Shown piece after piece: positions 54,676-64,000 of a stretch of DNA of 64,000 bases. The notes under the pieces were generated by a model. That model had not been told where the DNA came from. It saw nothing but the letters and a program-made list of their open reading frames with translations, and made no database searches. Each line of letters begins with the position of its first letter. The first letter of the stretch is position 1. Made by a program: the position numbers and the translations under genes. This DNA is from Gadus chalcogrammus. Lineage: Eukaryota > Chordata > Actinopteri > Gadiformes > Gadidae. Location: positions 17,785,466-17,849,465 of the forward strand of contig NC_079431.1 of NCBI RefSeq assembly GCF_026213295.1, given 5' to 3'.

Positions 54676-54845
54676 GGGGGGGCATGATAGTTTAATGGTG
54701 TGTTTGACTCCCCGCCAAAAAGGCTCTCTGTTCCATCCCAAATCGATTTCCAGCGGTCAACCATGAGAAAGATGACTAACCCGTATACCTGCTCATTAAA
54801 TGGTAAATAAACCCCAAATTCACTTTTAGTTTTTTTTTTTTTAAC
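54676..54845 (+). repeat. Candidate tRNA-derived SINE
   Basis: GGGGGGGCATGATAGTTTAATG followed by GTGTTTGACTCCCCGCC looks like a tRNA 5' half with an A-box-like TAGTTTAATGG. GTTCCATCCC about 35 bp later fits a degenerate Pol III B-box. A T-run near 54831-54842 could be an internal or terminal homopolymer. A related A-box-like segment is on the reverse strand at 29597-29619. Family not recognised. Confidence 0.45.
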
Positions 54846-56285
54846 TGGTTCTATTTGGGTCTCAAAAACGTGTAATGAGTGTGGCGTCTCTTCTCTCACC
54901 GTCACACCTGCTCCTATGTGTGATTTTTCATAAACCTTTACGATTTTTTATCTTTTTCCTCAATGTCCTGGGCAGTAGTTATCCTGTTGAAATGCTGGGG
55001 TTTACTCACCCTTCAATGGTAACAAAAAATATACTTTGAATAAAAGTAAGATCGTTCAAACACCAAATGGAAACATTTCCAACGGTGTGAGGAGGAGCGC
55101 TCATTCTCGAGAGACCCTAGCCTTCTGTAATCGCCTGGCCTGCAGGCTTCACAATACCTCAACCATGGTGTGTTTATGTGTGTGTGTTGGCCATGGGATA
55201 TTCTTTGAGAGTTTTTCTAAAACCTCAGAGTACACATCATGGCATACACACAGACCATGGTCGGCGTGTGTGTGTCCGTTGTGGTTGTTACTTTGAGAAT
55301 TTAACTAATGCCTCCATGTCTGTACTGGTGTGGGTGCCGACAGGTCTCTCCTAGCTTACCACTGTGCATTTCAGACAATGAACATAAGATGGCAGGGAAA
55401 GTAGACTGTTTACTTAGCATTTAATTCCCCGTATCGCGTCAGTAATGCTCTGTTTGGTATCAAAGTTGGGTGCGAAGGCAGAGATGACAGTGTTAGCTGT
55501 TTTGGAAAAGCCTTCAAAACCACACAGAAAAGTGCTAGCGTCCTTTCTGTTAAATACTGCTGAAGGTCACGGACATCATGGGCTGTTTTGCAGAGCGAGT
55601 CTCGGAGGACATTAATATGCATAGGGAGTGTTGAGCCATTCATTCAATTGACCTGAATCCATTTCCACAAAGCTCTGTGTACTCTGAATACAAACATACA
55701 TGCAGGGGAAGTGCAGGTATTCATGAGATTCAGGAAGATTCCAGACCGCCGTTCTTTTCAGCCCAAACCGACCGGTGGACAATATTAGTTTATTTTGTGT
55801 TTCAAGCTTGTATATAATCGTTCTTGTGATATGCGGCCCCCAGCTCTTTAGAAATGTGCAGAGCGCACGACTTTGACTGCGGCTGTACGCAGACAGAGAA
55901 GAACGCACTGAGCCTAGCCCGCGGCCACAGTAACACGCCGCGGTAGCGACGGCACGCTGAAGCACTGTGAGTTTATGCCCTTCTTGTTCCGATCGTTCTT
56001 CAGTCATTTCGGAGGACAGCTAAATAACAAAGGCCAAGTCGGTGCCCTCCTTTTCATAAGAAATGGCTTGTTCACAGGTGGGTCAGTAGGTCATTACGGG
56101 CCCGGTGCCATCATATCTATGGTCCGCCCAGACTAACACGAAGATCTGTATAAAAAAAAAATATATCTATATTTTGTCAAATTCAATTTAAACCAATAGG
56201 CCTACATTAAATGATTGTGGGTTCCTTTAACATAACAAATGCAGCATATTCACGTTCAACCGATAATTATGTAATATACTCTTTA
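54846..56285. other. Unassigned unique sequence
   Basis: No host exon seen. The frame on the reverse strand at 55612-56007 is open for 131 codons but shows no domain I recognise and lies in ordinary-composition DNA. Confidence 0.4.
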
Positions 56286-56290
56286 TCGTC

Positions 56291-57195
56291 TTCAGAATCA
56301 GAATCACAAAGGATTTAATTACCAAGAAGGGTTTTACACCAACCAGGAATTTGGCTTGGTGAATAAGGTGCATACATTAAGACAATAACAATGAACAATG
56401 AAAAGTGATAATATATCTATAACACAATATAAACAAGCAGGGACATAAGTTATCAATTAAAAATAGGATAAAATAGAATAAAATAAAAACTAGTGTAAAA
56501 GCTACTTAAAAATATATAGGAATTTACAAATTGGTGATGGGCATGAGTGCCAGAGTCAGTGTCAGTCAGTGGTCCTGGGACCTGTTCAGGCGTAAAAGTA
56601 AATTTAGTTTGGTTCCGGTTTCCGACCGACCCTGTCACTTTATGTGCGACCCAAATTATTTTATGAGCTTTAAAAAAAAAAAAAAAAAACTTTTTTTTTT
56701 TGATGCAAACTGCAATTACGTTTTTGCACAGCACCTCTTCATTCTGTACAAGGATGAGCCAAATGTTCTCGTTTTTAAATGAAAACAACCTACCTATCAT
56801 TCGCTGCCGCTGGAAAAATTTAAATAAAGAAATAAAATAAATTCCCTACCTACCCATGACCTCAACTGACAACCAACAGGAACCAAACTTTTTTTTTTAG
56901 GCCCAAGGAACCCAACTGAAGAGGGGAAGGAAGTGGCGGGAGGTTTTGGTCCTGATGGACCGCAGCCTCCTGCCAGAGGGGAGAGTTCCAAATAGACTGT
57001 GACCAGGATGGGAGGGTTCGGCCATAATCCTGCCTGCCCGCCTCAAAGCCCTGGAGCTATGCAGGTCCTGGAGGGATGGAAGGTTGCAGCCAATCACCTT
57101 CTCCGCAGAGCATATGATACGCTGCAGTCTGCTCTTGTCCTTAGCCGTAGTAGCAGTGTATCAGACAGTGATGGCTGAGGTGATGTAAGGGATCC
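56291..57195 (-). pseudogene. LINE ORF2 C-terminus and 3' tail
   Basis: The reverse-strand translation from about 57165 downward gives TAKDKSRLQRI, then VIGCNLPSLQDLHSSRALRR and a following SGRRLRSIRTKTSR block. This is the typical C-terminal tail of L2/CR1/Jockey-type LINE proteins, where a Leu-Pro-Ser-Leu-x-Asp motif is common. The frame is lost near 56900, where homopolymers (poly-T, poly-A) occur. The element ends near 56291 with the reverse-strand hexamer repeat GATTCTGATTCTG, a short tandem tail expected for this class. It may be the 3' part of the LINE at 60800-62055, separated by the gypsy insertion. Confidence 0.75.
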
Positions 57196-57252
57196 TGATA
57201 TTTAAGTTCCTGTTTTTTATTTTTTATTTACATTTTGTAGGTCAGTTGGTGG

Positions 57253-57536
57253 TGTCATGTGCTTTTCTGTTTGTTTTGGATTGCAATGTACTTTGGACTC
57301 CACCCCGCTACTTCCTGCTTTTCTTTGAATTGCTGAGATCCCCTGGGTTTGTGAAGACACCTGTTGCTAATGTGTGTTGATTGGTTTGTGGCTACTTAAG
57401 CTCAATGTGCCCATTCAGTCTCTGTCGGATCGTGCCTGTATGTTACCTGTGCCTTGCTGGGAATAAACTCAGAGAAAGTTTTTTGAAACCAAGCCTTCTG
57501 TCTGCGATTGGATCCTTTTCTACTGAAAGCCTAACA
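57253..57536 (+). repeat. 5' LTR of Ty3/gypsy element
   Basis: A 284-bp segment starts TGTCATG and ends CTAACA, the usual TG...CA frame, with AATAAA at 57462-57467. It is followed at once by GTACGATCCGACC, where a primer-binding site would sit, and a gag start 17 bp downstream at 57553. No second LTR exists within the window, so the boundaries are inferred from the terminal dinucleotides and could be off by some bases. Confidence 0.7.
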
Positions 57537-57552
57537 GTACGATCCGACCAGT

Positions 57553-58206
57553 ATGGATCCAGCAGAACTCAGCCAGTGGAAGACGGTCCTCGAACACCAT
57601 GGTGTCACTCTGGGGAGACAACAGCAGCAACTGGAGGAGATTGGGAGAACAGTAACGGCCATCTCAAACCTCTTCTCCACATTCTCTGAAGAGATGAAGA
57701 AGGTGTTTGATCGTTCCTAACACGGCAGAGAGGCGGCACGGGAGATGCTGCATATCCGCCAGGGAAACCGCTCTGTGTCGGACTATGCCATAGATTTCCG
57801 GACTCTGGCTTCTTCTAGTGGATTGAATACAGACGCTCAGTTCGACGTTTTTCTCAATGGTCTCTCAGAGACCATAAAGGATGAAGTGATTACCCAGGAA
57901 CCCCCCGCCAGCTTCGATGCTCTGGTTGACCTGGCCATCCGCGTGGACTCCCGACTGCAGCAGCGCCGCAAGTGGAGATCTCCCAGAAGCCTTGGTGGAG
58001 CACCAGGTGAAGGAGCAGCTCCTCATCCGGCCTGGCCGGCCCTGCCATCACCCTCATCCACACCTCCAGAGCCAATGCAGATTAACCGCTATCACCTCAC
58101 AGCAACAGAGAAGCAGCGGAGACTCTATGGCAATTTGTGCCTGTTTTGTGGTCAGTCTGGCCACTTCTCCGTCTCTTGTCCATCAAAAGGAGGTGCTCAT
58201 CAGTGA
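57553..58206 (+). pseudogene. Gypsy gag, internally deleted, with CCHC zinc knuckle
   Basis: ATG at 57553 (MDPAELSQWK) opens a frame that reads through a coiled-coil-like Gln-rich segment to FSEEMKKVFDRS and then TAA at 57718. The same frame continues directly with HGREAAREMLHIRQGNRSVS and runs to TGA at 58204. The capsid N-terminal portion expected between the Gln-rich part and FSEEMKKVFDRS is missing. The C-terminal half includes DYAIDFRTLASSSG and a zinc knuckle CLFCGQSGHFSVSC (C-x2-C-x4-H-x4-C, starting 58138). Gag would package the element RNA into virus-like particles. The stop and deletion make this copy inactive. Confidence 0.88.
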
Positions 58207-59600
58207 AACGAGGAGTACTGGTGAGCTCTGACCTTTTCAAGTCCTCCTCGATCCTGCTTCCTGCTACAATAGAGTGGGCTGGTCAGCAGCAACCACTCAC
58301 CGTTCTCATTGACTCTGGGGCTGATGAGAATTTCATTGACACTAAACTAGCTCTTCAATTGAGACTGCAGATTCTTCCTTTAGATTCACCCCTAGTGGCC
58401 AATGCCTTGAACGGTAGGAAGCTTGCTGATATAACCCATGTGTCTGCTCCTGTGTCTCTTCTAGTTTCTGGCAACCATCGTGAACAGATCCAGCTCCACA
58501 TTATTGAGTCCCCTCACGCTCCCTTAGTCCTTGGTCGTCCCTGGTTGAGGAAACATAACCCTCACATTGGTCAGCAACAAGGTTCTGGGCTGGAGCCCTT
58601 CCTGTTTGTCACTCTGCCTTTGCCAGGCTCATGTCCCCGTCCCTGCCGTGGTGGATTCCCCTGGTGAATTCCCTGATTTGTCTGCCGTTCCCTCTGTGTA
58701 CATGGACCTCAAGGCCGTATTTAGTAAATTCCGTGCCGTTGCCCTTCCCCCTCATGGCCCCTATGATTGTGGTATCAAACTCCTGCCAAGTAAGGCGCCA
58801 CCCAGGGGCCGACTCTACTCCCTCTCCCGACCTGAATATGGGTCCATGGAGAAGTATATTCAGGAGTCATTGACTAACGGCATAATTCGCCCCTCATCCT
58901 CCCCTGTGGGTGCAGGATTCTTTTTCGTTGCTAAGAAGGATGGCTCCCTTCATCCCTGTATTGATTATCATGGTCTCAATGACATCACTGTCAAGGACCG
59001 GTACCCTCTTCCCCTCATGTCTTCCGCATTCGAGCTATTCCATGGGTCAACCATCTTCTCCAAACTGGACCTCCGGAGTGCTTACCACCTGGTTCGGATT
59101 TGCGAAGGGGTTGAATGGAAGACCGCGTTCAATACCCCAACTGGTCATTATGAGTACCTTGTCATGCCATTTGGCCTCACCAATGCCCCGGCTGTTTTCC
59201 AGGCACTAAAAATGACATCCTCAGAGACATGTTAAATAAGTTTGTTTTTGTCGATATAGATGACATTTAGATTTTTTCTCGCTCCCCTACTGACCATGTT
59301 CACCATGTCCGCCAGGTTCTCCAGCGCCTCCTGGAGAATCAACTCTATGTTAAGGCAGAGAAGTGTGAGTTCCACCGCAACTCTGTTCCCTTCCTGGGGT
59401 TTGTTATCTCTGCCGGGGCCATTGAGATGGATAAACAGAAGGTGAGAGCAGTCATTGACTGGCCCCAACCGACAACGCGCCGTGAGATGCAACGCTTTCT
59501 GGGATTTGCTAATTTCTATCGGCGGTTTATCAGAAACTACAGCGGGTTGGCTGCCCCTCTCACTGCCCTTACCTCGACATCAGTTCAGTTCGTCTGGTCA
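58207..59600 (+). pseudogene. Gypsy protease and reverse transcriptase, frameshifted
   Basis: Protease: LTVLIDSGADENFIDTKLA with the catalytic Asp codon at 58311-58313 and a later [14 protein letters not shown]. The frame shifts near 58568 to an RT frame with [20 protein letters not shown] and [11 protein letters not shown] (first catalytic Asp 59068-59070). It shifts again near 59208. In the last frame the catalytic block reads FVDIDDI, with Asp-Asp at 59259-59264 but Asp where Ty3 RTs have Tyr, and a TAG at 59268-59270. The thumb/connection part follows ([34 protein letters not shown]) up to about 59600. Confidence 0.9.
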
Positions 59601-60810
59601 CCTGCTGCGAAGACGTCTGAATTCCCGCCAAGCCCGCTGGTGCCTTTTATTTTCCCGATTCAACTTCACCCTGTCTTTCCGTCCCGGATCAAAGAATGGC
59701 AAACCAGATGCCCTCTCCCGCATCTTCCCCACCTCAAGTAGCCCAGAGGACCCGAGGAATATCCTTCCTGGTCACTGTATTGTTGGGGCAGTCCAGTGGG
59801 ACATAGAGTCGCTGGTGCGCTCCCCCCATCCGGACAATGCTGCACCCAGTCAGTGCCCTGTCAACCGCCTGTTTGTCCCTGTGCCCCTCCGTTCCCAGGT
59901 CTTGCAGTGGGGTCATTCTTCCCGGCTCTCCTGCCATCCTGGAGCTAGGCGCACCCAAGCCTTCATCCGCCGGAGATTTTCGTGGCCTACCATTGGAGGT
60001 GATGTTCGTGCCTTTGTCTCTGCCTGTTCTGTCTGTGCACAGAGTAAGAACTCCACGCAACCCTCTTCCGGCCTGTTGCAGCCCCTACCCATCCCCAAGA
60101 GACCCTGGTCTCACATTGCTCTGGATTTCGTTACTGGCCTCCCACCTTCTGATGGTAACACCACTATTCTCACAGTTGTTGATCGATTTTCCAAATCAGT
60201 ACATCTTGTTCCATTACCCAAAATCCCCTCTGCCAAGAAGACTGCAAGCTTAGTCATTTTACATGTGTTCAAGTACCATGGATTGCCTGTGGATGTAGTT
60301 TCCGACAGAGGCCCACAGTTCACGTCTCACTTCTGGAAAGCCTTCTGCACTCTCATTGGTGCTTCTGTCAGTTGGTCCTCAGGGTACCATCCTCAAAGCA
60401 ATGGCCAGACTGAGCGGGCAAACCAACAACTTGAGACTACTTTGCGTTGCATGGCAGCTGAGAGACTGTTCTCCTGGAGCTCCCAGCTACCTTGGGTTGA
60501 GTATTCAATTAATTCCCTCCCATCTGCCTCCTCAGGCCTCTCCCCTTTTGAATGCTGTCTCGGCTACCAGCCCCCCCTATTCCCTGCTCAGGAGGTAGAG
60601 GTCAGCGTGCCTTCAGCCCAGGCCTTCATCCGCCGTTGCCGGCAGACATGGAGAAGCACACGGACAGCTCTGCAGTGTGCCTCGGTCAAGATGAAGAGTC
60701 AGGCAGATCGCCGTTGCTCTAAGGCTCCTCCCTATCGTGTGGGACAGCGTGTCTGGCTGTCGACCCGGGACATTCCACTCAGGGTGGAGTCTCGGGCAGG
60801 TTTTTTCCTG
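59600..60810 (+). pseudogene. Gypsy integrase with intact HHCC and D,D35E residues
   Basis: RT connection sequence (FVWSPAAK, about 59590) joins directly to [11 protein letters not shown], skipping nearly the whole RNase H domain. The integrase frame 59455-60813 then has the zinc domain ([10 protein letters not shown] from 59914, later CSVCAQSKN) and the core: Asp in LDFVTG (60124), Asp in SDRGPQF (60304) and Glu in GQTERANQ (60412), with exactly 35 residues between the last two. The C-terminal part is cut after [18 protein letters not shown], at the junction with LINE DNA. Integrase would insert the cDNA; here it lacks its C-terminal domain and flanking LTR. Confidence 0.92.
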
Positions 60811-60948
60811 TAATCCACAATAATCTCCACTGTTTTTAAAGCGTTAAGCTCCAGGTTGTTCTGGCTGCACGGTGCACCAGGTCACCAGATGGTCAATCTC
60901 CCACCTGTAGGTGGACTCATCCCCGCCAGAGATGAGCCCGATGAGCCC
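60800..60948 (-). pseudogene. LINE RT downstream fragment
   Basis: The reverse-strand translation gives LIGLISGGDESTYRWEIDHL and VTWCTVQPEQ, then a Leu-Lys-Thr-Val-Glu-like block after a frame change. This is the region just after the catalytic F/YADD of L2/Jockey-like LINE RT. The catalytic motif itself would lie in the part that is missing here. Confidence 0.75.
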
Positions 60949-61115
60949 CTGGTGGTGGGGGAGTCAGTGGGATGAAGCTGGAAGAAGGTGTCGTGGGGGA
61001 TGGTGCCAGGTCTGTCCCTTTGTCTATCAAAGCGACAGTAGAACACATTTAGCTAATTTGCAAGGCGCTGGTTGTTGATGTAGCGAGGGGGGGTTGGTTT
61101 GTAGTTGGTGATCTG
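60949..61115 (-). repeat. 167-bp LINE segment duplicate (copy A')
   Basis: Same length and about 95% identical to 61538-61704 (counted by eye, roughly 8 differences), in the same orientation. It sits exactly where the RT catalytic region should be. Confidence 0.92.
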
Positions 61116-62055
61116 ACCTGTTGGCTCTGTAGGCGAACTGCAGGGGGTCCAGGAGTGGGTCGGTTAAGGCTTTCAGGTGGGGCAGCACAAGGCGCTCAAA
61201 TGACTTCATGACCACAGAGGTCAGGGCGACGGGTCTTGAGTCATTGAGTCCTGTGGTCCTTGGTTTTTTGGGGACAGGGATGATGGTTGAGGCTTTGAAG
61301 CAGGCTGGCACGTGACAGGACTCCAGCGAGGAGTTGAAGATGTCCGTGAACACTGGAGACAGCTGGTCGGCGCAGTGCTTCAGGGTGGATGGAGAGACAG
61401 AGTCAGGGCCGGCTGCTTTGTGGGGGTTCTGACTCTTAAAGAGCCTGTGGACGTCCCACTCCAGCAGGCAGAGAGTCGTCACTGTGGTGGGGGAGGTGGG
61501 GGACACAGAGGTATGAAGGTGTGGAGGTCCTGTAGAGCTGGTGGTGGGGGAGTCAGTGGGAGAAGGCTGGAAGAAGCTGTCGTGGGGGATGGTGTCAGGT
61601 CTGTCCCTTTGTCTATCAAAGCGACAGTAGAACACATTTAGCTCATTTGCAAGGCGCAGGTTGTTGATGTAGTGAGGGGGGGTTGGTTTGTAGTTGGTGA
61701 TCTGCTTGAGCCCCTTCCAAACAGATCTAGAGTCTTTGGCTGAGAACTGATGTTGGAGCTTCTCAGAGTACTGACGTTTAGCTTCACGCACCGCCTTGCT
61801 AAACGTGTACTTCAACTCTATAAACCTTTCTCTGTCCCCACTCCTAAACGCCTCCTCGTTTTGCATCCTGAGTTTGGCTGTGAACCAGGGTTTGTCGTTG
61901 TTATAACTCACCCTGGTGCGTGATGGAATACAACAGTCTTCACAGAAGCTGATGTATGACGTCACAGCCTCTGTGTACTCGTCCAGACAGTTGGTGGCAG
62001 ACCTGAACACAACCCAGTCGGTGCAGTCCAAACAAGCCTGATCTTCATCTTCCAT
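61027..62055 (-). pseudogene. L2/Jockey-like LINE ORF2 fragment (linker and RT start)
   Basis: A 342-codon reverse-strand frame. Residues 1-125 form the endonuclease-RT linker (NNDKPWFTAKLR, QYSEKLQHQFSA, VWKGLKQITNYK). RT begins around residue 210: KAAGPDSVSPSTLK (213-226), STIIPVPKK (256-264), SRPVALTSVVMKSFERLVLP (273-292) and LLDPLQFAYRANRS (301-314). Genuine LINE sequence stops at about 61116; residues 315-342 come from the duplicate at 60949-61115 in another frame. The endonuclease domain is absent upstream of 62055 (5' truncation) and the catalytic FADD is absent, so the copy is dead. Confidence 0.9.
61538..61704 (-). repeat. LINE segment, original copy A
   Basis: Part of the LINE linker (about residues 118-173), the likely source of the duplicates at 60949-61115 and 62483-62549. 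Confidence 0.85.
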
Positions 62056-62482
62056 ATAAATAATACCTTATTCTATGAATCCATACTTACCTCAAAAGGC
62101 TATCATAATCTTTATTTATTGTTATTTTCCCAAAAATGGAGGAATCAAGGCAGGTTTCCAACATTTAGAAAGGATTTCCTGGGGTACAAGTGAGAGTTAA
62201 TATACTGTAGGGTTCATTTCTACACAATAAGGTAAGGCCGAGAACTATTTCCACATAAGGAAAGAAATGTCTGCATAACAATGTATGGACATTTGTCTCA
62301 TCTGTCTTTTGATATGAATCTAAATAACATTGAATATTCATGTTAAAGTTATTGAACAGAAAACACCTGAAATAAAATTCCAAGCAAAGAAGAAGCAGCA
62401 AACCATTCTACCCACCGTTTTCAACACTCATTCTGATGCGTAGGAATCAAAGTCAAAACATAGACCATATTAAATATGGTGG
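62056..62482. other. Unassigned AT-rich sequence
   Basis: No recognised feature between the LINE 5' break and the short duplicate that follows. Confidence 0.5.
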
Positions 62483-62549
62483 CTGGTGGTGGGGGAGTCA
62501 GTGGGATGAGGCTGGAAGAAGGTGTCGTGCGGGGTTGGTGTCAGGTCTG
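62483..62549 (-). repeat. 67-bp partial LINE segment duplicate (A'')
   Basis: Starts CTGGTGGTGGGGGAGTCAGT and matches the left part of A and A'. It shares GTGGGATGA with A' rather than the GTGGGAGAA of A, so it is closer to A'. Confidence 0.85.
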
Positions 62550-62632
62550 ACTATATATGAAGGCATCAAAGTAAAAGCAGCAACTGTATGAAGCATTCTT
62601 TAACTCCCCAATGTCTGCTCATTCCTGTAGTC

Positions 62633-63066
62633 CAGAGGTTGTCAAAGTTTTGACAGCTGAGGGCCAATTCAGGAACCGAAAATTTGTCTGAGGGCCGCCA
62701 AATGAAAAAGAATTGGCAGGAAACGCCGTCAGCATCCCATTGGTGAAAAACAACATTGCACCATGGACCTCTGGGAGTGAGGTCAAGTGAGGTCTAAATT
62801 ACGAAACGGAGCTTTATCCTTTCAAAGTAATGTACAGTCGGATTAAAACTAACAAATGTAATAGGATTTAATTGAAAGCTAGAGAGTCGTCTTTTCTCTG
62901 TATATTTATTTATTTTTGTTTAAATTAATATTGATATAATAATAAAAAAATAAAGGTTTTAAAAAAAAAATAATAATTATAACTTACATCTGTATGTCAT
63001 TGCGGGCTGGCAGGAATGTTTCTGCGGACCGCCAACGGCCCGCGGGCCGCACTACGAGAACCAATG
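62633..63066. mobile_element. hAT-type MITE, about 434 bp
   Basis: Starts CAGAGGTTGTCAAAG, ends GAGAACCAATG. The complement of the right end, CATTGGTTCTC, resembles the CAGTGGTTCTCAAC terminus of the element at 6297. Subterminal GGGCC-rich blocks (CTGAGGGCCAATTC; GGCCCGCGGGCCGC) are typical of this MITE type. The interior is AT-rich, without transposase. No clear 8-bp duplication. Confidence 0.68.
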
Positions 63067-63180
63067 TTGGGCAAGATATCTAACCCCTACCTGATCCTGA
63101 AGGATATGCATCTGAGTTCACTGTCAGATTGGATAAAAGTGGATCACTTTGGATAAAAGCATCTACTACACAGTAAATAA
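63067..63180 (+). repeat. SINE 3' body fragment
   Basis: TTGGGCAAGATATCTAACCCC followed by GGATCACTTTGGATAAAAGC and ATCTACTACACAG resembles the conserved 3' body and tail of widespread teleost SINEs. The tRNA-derived head is missing, cut off at the hAT element. Confidence 0.6.
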
Positions 63181-63224
63181 CCAAGCCAGATGCAGATGTG
63201 CAATATATTATCTGGTACAATCTG

Positions 63225-64000
<776 letters not shown>

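Larger units (their letters stand above)
57253..60810 (+). mobile_element. Defective Ty3/gypsy LTR retrotransposon, 3' truncated
   Basis: The order is 5' LTR, gag with zinc knuckle, protease, RT, (RNase H lost), integrase. This is the chromovirus-like Ty3/gypsy order, with integrase after RT. Three internal losses are visible: part of the gag capsid region, most of RNase H, and everything after the integrase core, including the 3' LTR. At about 60800 the sequence changes to reverse-strand LINE DNA. Several frameshifts and stops make it non-autonomous. Confidence 0.92.

Noticed and set aside
55612..56007. 131-residue reverse-strand frame as a host gene
   Set aside because: No domain, signal peptide or splice structure recognised; this length is expected by chance in 64 kb.

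Overview
The window looks like teleost fish genomic DNA, with no host exon that I can defend. Three things point to a fish. One is the very high density of long dinucleotide tracts: about 20 blocks of (AC/GT)n or (CT/AG)n of 80-370 bp in 64 kb. The second is the mix of mobile elements: DIRS-like, Ty3/gypsy, L2/Jockey-like and RTE-like LINEs, hAT-type and TTAA-target MITEs, and tRNA-derived SINE pieces. The third is the vertebrate-style, AT-moderate unique sequence between them. Such microsatellite density would suit a cod-like fish, but that is inference. There is no CRISPR array, operon, rRNA or bacterial feature. Nearly all long open frames come from microsatellites, minisatellites or broken transposons.

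Layout. 0-8 kb is a cluster of inverted-repeat elements: a 630-bp MITE, a 1.19-kb fold-back, a 1.47-kb TTAA element carrying a nested 0.97-kb long-TIR element, and a 20-bp minisatellite split by an 889-bp hAT-type MITE. 8-23 kb is mostly unique non-coding DNA broken by (CT)n, (AC)n, (GT)n, CCAT and GGAC arrays and one 0.48-kb MITE. 23.1-26.5 kb holds a palindrome, a THAP-like protein start, a 190-bp tandem repeat with an inverted partial copy, and a collapsed reverse-strand gypsy remnant. 26.5-38 kb is unique DNA with a LINE 3' end, a duplicated block next to (CT)n tracts (30.3 and 33.9 kb) and a 170-bp tandem array (36.4-37.3 kb). 38.1-39.5 kb has a TIR element and a hAT end. 41.0-45.2 kb is a broken DIRS-like tyrosine-recombinase retrotransposon. 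45-56 kb is mainly unique DNA with microsatellites. 56.3-62.1 kb is a reverse-strand LINE interrupted by a broken gypsy element. 62.5-63.2 kb has a hAT MITE next to a SINE tail.

No genes here work together in a pathway. The protein-coding content is gag, protease, reverse transcriptase, integrase or tyrosine recombinase of retroelements, all carrying stops, frameshifts or deletions. Unique stretches such as 27.5-27.95 kb could be conserved non-coding DNA of a nearby regulatory gene, but that needs cross-species comparison. The most interesting structures are the two nested MITE insertions with readable target-site duplications, the paired palindromes inside the DIRS reverse transcriptase, the DIRS element lacking RNase H but keeping its recombinase catalytic residues, and the composite locus at 23-26.5 kb.
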